Shown here: positions 22,901 to 33,808 of the stretch, one piece after another
How positions within the stretch are numbered: the stretch's first letter is position 1
Layout: each line of letters opens with the position of its first letter
Source of the DNA: Peromyscus leucopus
Lineage: Eukaryota > Chordata > Mammalia > Rodentia > Cricetidae
Reading direction: 5' to 3'
NCBI RefSeq assembly: GCF_004664715.2
Contig: NC_051066.1
Span: 82,423,735 to 82,487,734, forward strand
Length of the DNA: 64,000 nt
The notes under the pieces: generated by a model
What the model saw: only the letters and a program-made list of their open reading frames with translations
Database searches by the model: none
What the model was told of the DNA's origin: nothing
Translations under genes and position numbers: made by a program

Positions 22901-23886
22901 GCACATATTCTCTGCCATGCCAGAGATTTGGGCTGGAATAGCCTTTATTTATTTTGCATGCTGATGAGTACATATTTGTTTTTCTTATGTAGTATCTAAG
23001 CCAAAGTCTTTAATGCATCTGTCATCAAATGGAATTAACAGCAACTATATTCAAAGCTTTCTTTAGTTGAGAGGCAAAATAAGAAGAAGAGTACTATATC
23101 TACATCCTAGTCCAATGTCAGTGAGTCATTGTTTTCTATAGCCTCCTCCTCTTGGCAACTGGTGGAATCTTCACTTGTTTCCAGCTAATACACCATGGAA
23201 GAGAGGAACATACACCTCTTGACTAGTCTATGATACGATACATGACAAAGTTCTTCAGACATTGCTCTCATGATGACTGTTAAGTTAGACTATTTTAGCA
23301 GGCTTACTGTTCAATAAGAATTCTGCTATGTGATAAATCTCTGAAGAGGGAAGATGGCAGAAAGTGATAGCCAAATCTGAGGGACTAAGTTCTTCAGCTA
23401 TAAAGATCTGTCAACAAAAAAAGACCTTGAACAGCACCAGATGAGAACAGCACCAGTCTGCATTTTGTTTCCAGGCTATGTGACCATGGAAAGAAGACAC
23501 TGCTAATTCATGCCCAGATTATTGATTCAGGGGGTGTGAGATAGTAAATAGATGTCAACAAAGTTAATATTTAGGCAATTCATTGTATACCAATAACAAA
23601 ATAGTATGGACAGTACATAGTCATTTCTTTAAAGTCTGTGGATTTCAATGTCAGGGTCTATGTTTGACATGGGTTAAATAGCTTAACTACTGGGTTGATT
23701 GTAATCATGCAGACCTAAGAACTCAATTTAATATCTTCAGGGGAATTTCAGTTTATTGGAATGTGAGAGGAGAGTGTTGAATGTTAGTTGCCGAGCTGCT
23801 TGCATAGAGATGCATGTGGCTATGCATTGCAAACTACTGTGAGTTACAACTACAAAGAGTTCAGGGAGAGTTCCCAAAGTTGCCAT
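19991..23886. other. Unassigned 3.9 kb, largest stretch without a recognised repeat
   Basis: I recognise neither a gene nor a repeat family. Minus frames at 20668-20883, 21896-22168 and 22322-22591 (71-90 codons) show no domain or signal I can identify. A decayed ERV interior or plain unique sequence are both possible. Confidence 0.4.
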
Positions 23887-24163
23887 TGCCGTGGAATAAT
23901 CCTCTTGTGCACTGTAGAAATTTGTCACTTGAATTGGTTTAATAAATCACTGATTGGCCAGTAGCCAGGCAGGAAGTATAGGCCAGGTAACCAACCTAAG
24001 AATACTGGGAAGAGGAAGGGCAGAGTCAGGAGTCACTAGCCAGACACAGAGGAAGCAAGATGAGAATGCTGTACTGAGAAAAGGTATCAAGCTACATGTC
24101 TAAACATAGCTAAGAATTATGGGTTAATTTTTTTCTTCCAGGACTTTATTGTTTTCTTCTACT

Positions 24164-24388
24164 TTATTTGTCCTTTCCTCTAGTTTTTTTATAGCGTTCT
24201 TCCCATTTTTTTGTCTTTCCCTCTATATAAGCCTCTACCTTCTTCATGATATTATTCATAAGGCTGTTTTCTTCTGTTTCTTCCAATTTTTGATGTTCAG
24301 GTCTAGATGTTGGAGGAGGGCTAGGTTCTGGTGATGCTGTATTGCTCTTAATTTTGTTGTATGTACTTCTGCCTTGACATCTGCCCAT
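24164..24388 (-). pseudogene. L1 ORF1 N-terminal fragment, inverted
   Basis: Reading on the minus strand from the ATG at 24388, about 75 codons match what I know of the rodent L1 ORF1 protein start: an N-terminal MGRCQG motif, a proline-rich stretch, then a charged segment that begins the coiled coil. The frame stays open upstream into the 5' UTR (to 24493). It stops early after a KKTRGKDK-like motif, where a short duplicated stretch brings in a stop. The nucleic-acid-binding parts are absent. Confidence 0.8.
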
Positions 24389-24484
24389 CTCCTTGTGGTT
24401 CGTTCTTGGTCTTATCAGTGTACTTGGTCCAGACAGAGCTGACGGATTCAGGAAGTCTCTCTCTCTTGTCCAGATGGGAGCTCT

Positions 24485-24966
24485 CTTGTCCAAATGGGAA
24501 CTCCAGGGCAGGATGAGCGCTCTTGTCCAAAAGGGAAGTCTCTGGTCCAGAAGGGAAGTCCAGGGCAGGATGGGAGCTGGGGGCTGGTCTCTAAGTCTCA
24601 GGAAGTGGCTGGGGTCTCAGGAGGATGGGCGTGGGGCCAGGGCGTGGACATTGCAGGGTCTGCTGGAGGTCTTGGAGAAGGGGAGCTTTCCCAGTAGGAC
24701 TAGAAGGGGACCTGCCTGGTGGCCAGAACCTGGGGCCAAGTTGGGCAGGTCTTCCCTGGAGTGGCTGGTGCCCAGGGATGGGATCTAGGCTGAGCCCAAA
24801 CACTCATCTCTTGTCCAGAAGGGAAGTCTCTGGTCCAGAAGGGAAGTCCGGGGCAGGAAAGGAACTGGGGACCAGACTCTAAGTCTCAGGAAGTAGGTGG
24901 GGTCTTGGGCAGATGGGCATGGGGGGAGGGCGTGGAGATTGCAGGGTCTGTCGGGGGTCTTGGAGA
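24485..24966 (-). promoter_or_regulatory. L1 5' UTR promoter monomers, inverted
   Basis: The word TCTTGTCCARAAGGGAAGTC starts at 24521 and at 24809, giving a 288-bp monomer period. Both copies share a GC-rich body with the TCTAAGTCTCAGGAAGT segment. Rodent L1s drive transcription from such tandem 5' monomers. Here the promoter would read leftward on the minus strand. Whether it is active cannot be told. Confidence 0.75.
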
Positions 24967-25945
24967 AGGATCCATATCTATCACTGTGCACAAAACTTTA
25001 GTCCAAGTGGATCAAGGACTTCAACATAAATCCAGCTACTCTGAACCTGCTAGAAGAGAAAGTAGGAAGTAGTCTTGAACGCATTGGCATAGGAGATTAC
25101 TTCCTAAATATAACACCAGTAACACAGACAGAGAGAAACAATCAATCAATGGGACTTCTTGAAACTGAGAATCTTTTGTAGAGCAAAGGATATGGTCACC
25201 AAGACAATGAAAAGCCTACAGAATGGGAAAAGGTCTTCACCAACCCCACATCTGACAGAGTACTGATATCCAGAATATATAAGGAACTCAAGAAATTAGA
25301 CATCAAAACGACCAACAGTCTAATTAAGAAATGATCCATAGAACTAAATAGAGAATTCTCAACAGAGGAAACTCAAATGGCTGAAAGACATTTCAGGAAT
25401 TGCTTAACATCCCTAATCATCAGGGAAATGCAAATCAAAACAACTCTGAGATACCACCTTATGCCTGTCAGAGTGGCTAAGATCAAAAACACTGAAGACA
25501 CCGTATGCTGGAGAGGATGTGGATCTAGGGGAACTCTCCTCCACTGCTGGTGGGAATGCAAGCTTGTACAACCACTTTCGAAATCAATATGGCACTTTCT
25601 TAGAAAATTGGGAATCAATCTCCCCCAAGATCCAGCTATACCATTTTTGGGCATATATCCAAGGAATGCTCAATTATACCACAAGGGCACTTGCTCAGCT
25701 ATGTTCATACCAGCATTGTCTGTAATAGCCAGAACCTGGAAACAACCTAGTTGCCCTTCAACTGAAGAAGGGATAAATAAAATGTGGTACATATACACAA
25801 TGGAATACTACTCAGCAGAGAAAAACAATGACATCATGAGGTTTGCAGGCAAATGGATGGATCTAGAAAAAAAATCATCCTGAGTGAGGTAACCCAGACT
25901 CAGAAAGACAAATATGGTATGTACTCACTCATAGGAGGATACTAG
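24967..25945 (+). pseudogene. L1 ORF2 C-terminal fragment, frameshifted
   Basis: Encodes the segment downstream of the reverse transcriptase and the C-terminal cysteine-rich motif (CWRGCG...HCWWEC, near 25508-25566), ending with a YSLIGGY motif and a stop at 25943-25945. The endonuclease and reverse transcriptase domains are missing. A run of eight A at 25867-25874 shifts the frame and ends the open segment at about 25883. Stops also occur before 25377. Not functional. Confidence 0.9.
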
Positions 25946-27042
25946 ATGTGGAACAAGGATGCGACTGCTACTCACATCACCAGTGAGGCTACCTGGAAAA
26001 CAGGACCCCAAGAAAGACACAGGGATCGCCCAATGATGGACAAATGGATGAGATCTACATGAACAGCCTGGACATGAGTGGGGGTAATGAAGGGCGAGGG
26101 AAAGAGAGCTTGGGGAGGGGGAGATCCCATCTGGATCAAGAACAGAGAGGGAGAACTAGGCATAGGAGACCATGGTAAATGAAGACCACATGAGAATAGG
26201 AAGAAGCAAAGTGCTAGAGAGGCCCATAGAAATCCACAAAGATACCCCCACAATAGACTGCTGGCAATGGTCGAGAGACAGCCCAAACTGACCTACTCTG
26301 GTGATAGGATGGCCAAACACCCTAACTGTCATGCTAGAAACCCCATCCAAGGACTGAGGAATCTGGATGCAGAGGTCCACGGCTAGGCCCTGGGTGGAGC
26401 TCCGGGAGTCCAGTTAGAAAGAGGAGGGTTATATGAGCGAGAATTGTTGAAACCAAGGTTGGATAAAGCACAGGGACAAATAACCAAATGAATGGAAACA
26501 CATGAACTATAAACCAAAGGCTGAGGGGCCCCCAACTGGATCAGGCCCTCTGAATAGGTGAGACAGTTGATTGGCTTGATCTGTTTGGGAGGCATCCAGG
26601 CAGTGGGACTGGGTCTTGTACTCATTGCATGAGTTGGCTGTTTGAAACCTGGGGCTTATGCAGGGGCGCTTGGCTTGGTCTGGGAGGAGGGGACTGGACC
26701 TGCCTGGACTGAGTCTACCAGTTTGATCTCGGTCCTCTGGGGACGCTTTGCCCTGAAGGAGGTGGGAATGGGAGGTGGGCTGGGGGGAAGGAGAGGGAGT
26801 GGGAGCGGGGAGAACAAGGGAATCCGTGGCTGATATGTAGAACTGAATTGTATTGTAAAATAAAATAAAAAAAGAATTATGGGTTAATTTAAGAGTAAGA
26901 GCTAGTTAGTAATAAGCCTGAGATACTGGCCGAGCATTTCTAATTAATATAAACCTCTGTGTGGTAATTTGGGAAGCTGCTGCTGGGTATGTGGGAGTGG
27001 CTGGTGGGACATACACTTCTGCTTACATGCTGTTCTCATTTC

Positions 27043-27170
27043 AGTTTTATTTTGAGACAGGTCTTGCTAAGTTGCATAGGTTGCACTTGAACTAACAATC
27101 TTTCCGTCTCTATCTCCCAAGTAGCTAGGATCATAACTTTGAGCCACTAGGACTGACTTACCAAAGTTAT
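27043..27170 (-). mobile_element. Old B1/B4-type SINE, antisense
   Basis: TTTTGAGACAGGTCTTGCTAAG (27050) and CTCCCAAGTAGCTAGGAT (27113) follow the 7SL-derived part of B4 or an early B1 in reverse. Diverged. Confidence 0.65.
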
Positions 27171-27837
27171 CTTATTGTAAAGCCTGGAAATTTCTCTCCA
27201 AATGATTAGACACCTCCATTCTAAAACTACACCTTTTTAATTCTATTACTATAACTTCTACTCCACAGGGACTGGGTTTCCTTTGCAATTAAAATTTGAA
27301 GCATATTATATCTTCTACATATATAAGGAATATAATAAAATAATGAAATAGCCACTGCTCTAGTTGAGAAGACTAAAAATTTAACCCTGGAAAATTACAG
27401 AGGAATAGAGATCCAGTTTAAAAACTTGATTCACCTGCATAAAAAATAATTACATTTTTGATGTTTATATAATGCAACTTTCATGCAACTCTGATGTTCC
27501 TTATTCAGTTATCAGTTAAGGCACAGGGATTGTATGCCAGTCTCTGATCCAGATGCTGGCATTTGGGAACCACAGGTAAATTCCCTTCCTTGGGGGGTTT
27601 GTTTTCTTTTGACATTTCTGGTGTTCCACAATTACTACTAGTGATTGGAGCATGTTAGTGTGATGATAATGTGGTTATAACAATAAGCATTGTAACTGCT
27701 TTTACAAGTTCAAATAGATTTTGGTGGACTATGATTTAAAGATAGAAAATTCTTGCTAATTGTAAAATTACTTAACACTAATCCTTTTTTAGTTCCCTTT
27801 CATATTTACATTTTAAAAATTCATCATTTATTTGTAT
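27171..27837. other. Unassigned AT-rich sequence
   Basis: Nothing recognised. Confidence 0.45.
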
Positions 27838-28012
27838 GGTGTGTATGCATCATGTACATGTGTAGACTGCTTGATTTGACAAGCATGTGGAGGTCAGAAG
27901 AAAACTTTGTAAAGTCTCTTTCCACTGTTGCATAGGTTTCAAGATTGAATTCACATTACTATGCTTGCACAGCATGCATCATTACCTTCTGAGTCATCTC
28001 ACCAGACCTCAC
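27838..28012 (-). mobile_element. B2/B3-type SINE, antisense
   Basis: GCATGTGGAGGTCAGAAGA (27885), a degraded B-box complement, and TTCTGAGTCATCTCACCAG near the right end give the reversed order of a B3-like SINE with its tRNA-derived head at the right. Confidence 0.7.
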
Positions 28013-28864
28013 ATTTATATTTCTTTTAGAATAAAATCCTTAGGCTATGATACTTGACTTGTACAAGTATTGAAACCATACATAAATCTGTATTATTATG
28101 AAGTATGTGTAACATTACACTGTCCAAATGCAAGCATATTTTTAAATTATATCACTAAGTTTGAAGGTGCTGGTTGTAGGATGTTGCAGAGTTTACAATT
28201 TGAGAATAATGCTCACTCAGCTTTAATGGTGTGGGTTAGAACATTTTTAGTGTAATATATAAAAGAAAATTAGAGTTGTACTATACAAACCTAATCATCC
28301 ACACAGTGTTATCCAAAACAGTATTAAATACATATGTGACCACATAGCAACAGTAGTTCTTAGCTGGGAAAGTGGACAAATTTAACTTACAAACTCAAAA
28401 TTAATACATGCAAAATAAGCGAAATAGTTAACATTCCAGCCCAGGAGGCTCTTGTTTTCTGTAGATTTGATGTAGGGTCATCTGTATTGTTTTCATTTCT
28501 GTCTGTTATTTTGATGTAGGATTTACAAACTGTAAAACTCTGAGAACGGCATATTTTGGTATTTTGTGAAGGGAGATCTTTTTTAACAGCTATTTCAACT
28601 GTCTGGAGTCAGTAAAATTGAGATACAACATTCTAATAGGAGGAGTGGTCAGTAATATTCAGAAATATACAAACATACATATTACCACTGGCTGATATAA
28701 GCTATTTTAAATTGTTGCTTTCTGTTTTCAGAATAGGCCAGATGTTGATTTGTGTAATCAACTGAAGCATCCTCATATTTTCTGGAGATACTCAGTATTC
28801 AAGCTCTGTAGACAAAGGCAATAGAATGCATTCAAATTACCTGTAATTCCCATCTCTATTTCTC
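28013..28864. other. Unassigned AT-rich sequence
   Basis: Nothing recognised. Confidence 0.45.
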
Positions 28865-30620
28865 TGTGTTTCTCATTAATTAAACCTTTAAATGACATGT
28901 AATAATTTTACAAATTCATAGGACACAGTGTGACATTTCAAAACATGCATTCAGCATAAAGTGAGCAAGTAGAATTATCTGATGTTTCCTCACCCCCAAC
29001 ATGTAGTGATTTTTATATTGTCAGCCATAGTTATTCTGATGTGCTATTGCATGATCATGTAACAGTTCTGTTTCCAAATTTCTGAGTAGTCATTCCCATA
29101 ATGGCTGTTCTAATTGACACTCTCACTAACAAGGGATAAAGGTGCTCTTCTTCTATTTCCTCACTAGCATTTGTTATTTTTATTCTTTTCAGGTCGAATA
29201 AGGTTGCTACAGTTTATACATGCATCAGTCCTAATGTATATGAAAGATACTATTTCCTTGGAGTCATCCATCACCTCTGGCTCTTAAAATTTTTCCATTT
29301 CTTCTTCTGCATAGATCCCCAAGTCTTGAAGGGAGAGGTCCAACGAAGCCATCTCTCTTAGGACTGAGTGCTCCAAAATCTTTCGTTTTCTGTATATTGT
29401 CCAGGTGTAGGTCTGTGATAATTTTCATCTAATGGAAGAAGTTTCTCTGATAAAGGTAGAGTGAGATACTGATCTATTGGTATAGCAATATGTCATTAAG
29501 AGTCATTTTATTGCTATGTTCTTTCAGCAGAATAATAGTAGTAGGTTTTCTTTTAGTACCATGATCTATCTAGTCTCAGGTTCTTAGTCACTTCAGCAGT
29601 GTCAGATAGAGAAACCATGTCATGAAGTGGACCTTAAATCCAACAAAAAGTGGTTGGTTACTCCCACAGTTGCACAGTATGTCTTCCAGGCAGGTTGCGA
29701 TTATAGGTCACAGGATTATTAGATATGTGATGTGTAATTAATGGTTACTTCTCAGGGCATTTGTTTTATTTGAGTTCCTTAAATATATATATATATATAT
29801 TTTATTTAATATTTATTTTATTTAAAATACTTAATATATATATATAGTATTAATTCCTTATCTGACGATTTTTTGAATATCATCTACCTTTCTGAGGGTT
29901 GTCTCATCACTATCCTGATGGTTTTATGTGCTGTGCAAACTTTTCGTTGATTATTATTCCACTTGCCAATTTTGTTTTCATGGTCTGAGCTTTTGGGATA
30001 ATATTAAAAATATTTGCCCCAAACTATGTCCTGAAGCATTTCACTTAGGCTTTCTTTTAGTGATTTCATGATTTCAGCTCATATATTTAAGCCTTCATTC
30101 CATTCTGAGTTGCTTTTAAATATAGTATTTGGGAGTATGTCTAGTCTTATTCTTCTATATATGGATGACTAACTTCCCAGCACCATTATTGGCAAGACTT
30201 TTTATCCAGTGCAGCTTTTTTTTTTTTTTTTACTATATTTGACTAAAATCAGTTTGCATTCATAGATTTATTTTTTATTTATTTATTTTATTCTCTCTTC
30301 TGTTTTATGAGTTCATATGTCAGGTTTCATGCTACTACCTTGCTGTTTTGGTTACTATACTGTTGTGGGATATTTTGGGTCAATTTTATCTTCAATTTCA
30401 TTCTCTTTGTGCAGGGTTGCTTTACTACTTAGGATTTTTTTACAGTTACATACAAACTTTAATTTTTTTTGCCTTAGTTTTATGAAGAATATCATATTCT
30501 GATAAATGTCACAATAGATCTGTCAATCATTCTGGTTAGCAAAGACATCTAAAAATATATTTCCTTTCAGTCTACAAATAGAAGGTATTTTTTACAAATT
30601 TTTGCCTTAAATTTTCAGCT
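28865..30620 (-). mobile_element. Ancient L1 (L1M-type), antisense, split by a younger L1
   Basis: 28880-29200 resembles the complement of an L1 3' UTR and ORF2 end (CCATAATGGCTGTTCTAATT near 29097). 29850-30600 continues into more upstream ORF2 in the same orientation. The stretch between is a different, younger L1 3' UTR (29205-29745). No frame survives. Confidence 0.6.
29205..29745 (-). mobile_element. Lx-type L1 3' UTR, antisense, nested in older L1
   Basis: Same text order as 320-740 and 2700-3080: landmarks at 29250-29290, 29510-29540 and 29610-29640. Ends are not sharply defined. Confidence 0.75.
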
Positions 30621-30884
30621 TATATATAAATGAGTATAATCGTCATCCATGTTCTTGAAGCATCTTTTCCTTGGTTGTCTATTAGCATGCGTATATATTT
30701 CTGATGGACAACTGCTATTGGCCACTTGTCTAAGGAATGCTATTTCTCTGCCTATTTTCCACCTTTGAAGACCTAGGGTGTGTCTTTCATTAAACTGTAG
30801 CACTATCGACTGGTGGTGTCTCTTAGCTGAGTCATGAAAGCAAGAATCCCTGCAACTAAATTGAGCAGCCTTGCCCATATTATG

Positions 30885-31290
30885 CCACCTACTCTGATCA
30901 GCCTGTGACTAAAGACTAAGGGCTAATCAATATAGGAACACAAAGTGTTAGGTCTCTGCCTTAACACCAGTTAAGAACACCAGTTTTTTCCTGCTCCAGA
31001 CCTCCTTGGGGTATCTGCAAATGCCTCTGCTCCAAAATTCCTTCACTGTTCAATAACTTCCTTGTCTAATCCTCCCTTCCTCAAATCTCTGTTGGTGTTC
31101 CTTAAAGCACACCAGGGAACTTCATATGGCCAAATATCCCAGAGTCTCCTTCCAGAGGAGCAGACCCAAGACTGGCAAGCTCTGTGATTGGTGAACAGAG
31201 TATAAGAAGGAGACCTATATGTGTCACTCAGCCTTTAGAGAGTCCTCCTTGCATATCTTTCTGCTTAAATAGAATGTGTATTAGTTAGTG
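30885..31290 (+). mobile_element. Possible LTR-like segment
   Basis: TGTGATTGGTG with a TATAA-like GAGTATAAGAAGG at 31198 and a downstream CTTAAATAGA gives a U3-R-like order. Edges and TSD are not visible. It could instead be unique sequence. Confidence 0.3.
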
Positions 31291-31682
31291 ACAACTTGAG
31301 GGTCTAGTTCCTGGGGCAGCAACTGCTGTGGAGTGCTGTCTGAAACTGAGGCTTCTTCTTCCTCCAGAATTGAAGGTCTGATCTTTTGTGATATTGATGC
31401 CTACCAATGGCATTTTGATCTCCATTGTCTGATTGCTTTGTTTGTCTTGTGACTCTGAACTCAGGCATAGGAATGTAGTTTCTTCATTTCCTAGGATGCC
31501 TGGAACTCTATGAACACTAATAACTAACAAGCAAAGGGGAAAATTCATAGCACTTGAAATTTAACAAATACTAACTGAATGTGAATCCTATTTATAATAA
31601 TATGACTGAACATTATTTTTAAAATTAATGCATTTTTGTTAAATTCAGATCTTGCTGAATAGTCTATGAAAGCATATAAATA

Positions 31683-31731
<49 letters not shown>

Positions 31732-33480
31732 GTGAAGGAACAAATTTTGGTTTTTGCTTAACAGCATCCTACCAATGTAAACCTACCTCACTATTTAATT
31801 GACATCTGTGATTTTTAAAAATTGGTAGAATTTGCACATATTTTTCATCATGTTCGTTATAAGTCTTCATGTTCACAAGCCTCCCTATCCCCCCAAAATA
31901 AAAGATACCTCTCCACATTTTGAATCTCATTTATCATTCTGTTCCACATAGCACCAATGGATTAATAATTCTGTGCCCAACTGTGAGTTAAATGAAGCTC
32001 ATAATATTATTACATTTAGTTCTTATATACATAGAATTCCTGTGCTACATCTGTCTCTGAATAGTGTTATTGGAATTCTTCTATCTAGTGGACTTAAAAA
32101 ACCAATGCATATCTTGATGTAACTTGAAAAATATGATGTGAAAATACAGAATAATGGGTTGCATTGGTTTTTAGGTGGGCATTGTTCTATGTGAAGTTCA
32201 ATCATAGGAATAATACCAAGAGAAAGCTGTGAGAAGAGCACTTTAAATAATTCACTCATGTGTGGAAATATGGGTCATCACAAGAATTTGAAGTGGTTTG
32301 GGCTTGGGAGCCATAGAGACCTTTAATTAAGTCAAATACTGTCAATTGATATGGATTTTATTAGGCTTTATAGCCTTTGAATAGTATCTTGTACTCTGAA
32401 TAACAATATTAACAGAGTATTCACTGTAACAAATTCCCTAGCCAAAATGTATTTCCTCAAAGACATTTGTACTAGCAGAATAGTAATAAAGCAGTATTAA
32501 TGGTATATATGCGAAACAGGAATGCAATGTGGCAGACCCCCACTCAACAGTTGCCACCGCTCTCTTCCTTGATAAGGACATTGTTTTACATAGGCAGTGA
32601 GCAGATATTCTAGATATCAGAGAAGTTAGCATTTCCCATCCACCAAGTTGCAAAAATAAGCTATAATTAATCAAATGGATCTACCCCTTTTTAATTTTTT
32701 TGCATATAGCATTCCTTCTAATTCATACTTAAGATAGTGTTAATAGAGTTTGAGGACACCTCTCCAGGAGGCTTGGAGAAAGTGTTTTAATTCCTGACAA
32801 AGAAAGGAGAAAGGTATATTTATATGGACATATTATCTGCTGTGAATTTTGTTTCTTCCTCATAACTCATGATGATTTGTTGCTTAAAATCATAGAAGAC
32901 ACGGTGGAATATGGAGATCATGTACATGACGAAGAACATCCAGCCTACAGAACATGATACCATCACAGAAAAACAGAAAGCCTAGCGTCTCTTGAATTTT
33001 TGTAAAGTAACTTGCTTTATTGCTTAAACCATTGTTGACTTGGTATTTGAGATTTTGCTTGATATTCACAAAGCAAAGTATGGATCTTGCTAAAATATTG
33101 ATACTATTCTTCATCTGTTGGCAACAATTTAATAGCAGTAAAATTAATGCAACATGATATTTAGAAGATGTTGCAATGACCATTGATGGATAGTCCCCTT
33201 GTGGAGATTTCTGAAACACTGATGCAACATTTTCTACCAAACCTCTCTTTGACAAGCTGACTAGCACAGAAGAGCCTTTGGGGATTTACTCACCAAGTAC
33301 CTCTCAGTGCAGGTCATGAGATCTGGGAAGAGAGTTCTCTGCAGGACAGGCCTTGCTTTACTAGGAAATGAAGAATCAGTGCTGAAGATACATTGGTTCT
33401 GGACATCATCACTGTTGTTTACTGACTTCTGATTTCTATAGGGCAGAAACCAGAGGCATAGCTGAAGTTTTCCTGTGTCC
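31291..33480. other. Unassigned sequence, with one (GT)n run
   Basis: No gene or repeat family recognised. Minus-strand frames of 125 and 85 codons at 32890-33518 have no domain that I recognise. The right part holds the exon-like segment given as a finding. Confidence 0.45.
31686..31727. repeat. (GT)n microsatellite
   Basis: About 21 GT units. Confidence 0.97.
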
Positions 33481-33808
33481 TGCCTGGTCCACAGCCTCTC
33501 AGACTCAAGTAAACACACAGAGGCTTATATTAATTAAAACTGCTCAGCCATTAGCTCAGGCTTACTACTGACTAGCTCTTACACTTAAACTCAGCCCATT
33601 TCTGTTAATCTATATGTCACCATGTATTCTGTGGCTTTACCTGTGTGCCATTACATGCTGCTCCCTAGACAGCAGGCTGATGTCTCCTCACTCAGCCTTC
33701 CTCTTACCAGAATTCTCCTTGTCTGCTTATCCCACCTATACTTCCTGCCTGGCTACTGGCAAATCAGCATTTTATTAAACCAGTATACAAAAGCATTATC
33801 CCAAAGCA
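33481..33808 (-). mobile_element. ERV 3' LTR, antisense, 328 bp
   Basis: Plus-strand ends are TGCCTGGTCC and CCAAAGCA. Read on the minus strand it has an AATAAA-like motif, then GCCAGTAGCCAGGCAGGAAG, the motif shared by the related LTRs in this window. The purine run next to its start shows it is the 3' LTR of the ERV piece to the right. Confidence 0.8.

Larger units (their letters stand above)
24131..26871 (+). mobile_element. L1 insertion with inverted 5' end and large internal deletion
   Basis: A 19-bp TSD, AAGAATTATGGGTTAATTT, is exact at 24112-24130 and 26872-26890. Inside, 24131-24966 is antisense L1 5' UTR and ORF1 start, while 24967-26871 is sense ORF2 C-terminus, 3' UTR and an A-rich tail. 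This is the twin-priming pattern, but the inverted part comes from the extreme 5' end, so most of ORF1 and ORF2 (several kb) is missing at the joint. It is the best preserved L1 in the window and sits in an older LTR. Confidence 0.93.
23887..27027 (+). mobile_element. ERV LTR, sense, split by a rearranged L1
   Basis: The LTR starts TGCCGTGGAATAATCC and ends near CTTACA, with the L1 at 24131-26871 inside. Without it the LTR is about 381 bp, close to the 369-bp relative at 53344-53712. Shared text includes GATTGGCCAGTAGCCAGGCA (23953) and GACACAGAGGAAGCAAGATG (24043). The flanking hexamers TGCCAT and TGCTGT match at 4 of 6, a possible decayed TSD. Confidence 0.75.

Noticed and set aside
25377..25883. 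168-codon plus frame, the longest in the window
   Set aside because: It is the C-terminal part of L1 ORF2, truncated and frameshifted, not a host gene.
30615..30878. 87-codon minus frame that reads as protein-like, with cysteine and basic residues
   Set aside because: No family recognised, no neighbouring exon signals, and it lies between an L1 and a doubtful LTR.
31285..31548. 87-codon minus frame with a hydrophobic start resembling a signal peptide
   Set aside because: No conserved motif follows and nothing else supports a gene. Leucine-rich starts are common in such frames.
32890..33267. 125-codon minus frame
   Set aside because: No domain or convincing composition. Only the adjacent splice-like segment is kept, as a weak finding.
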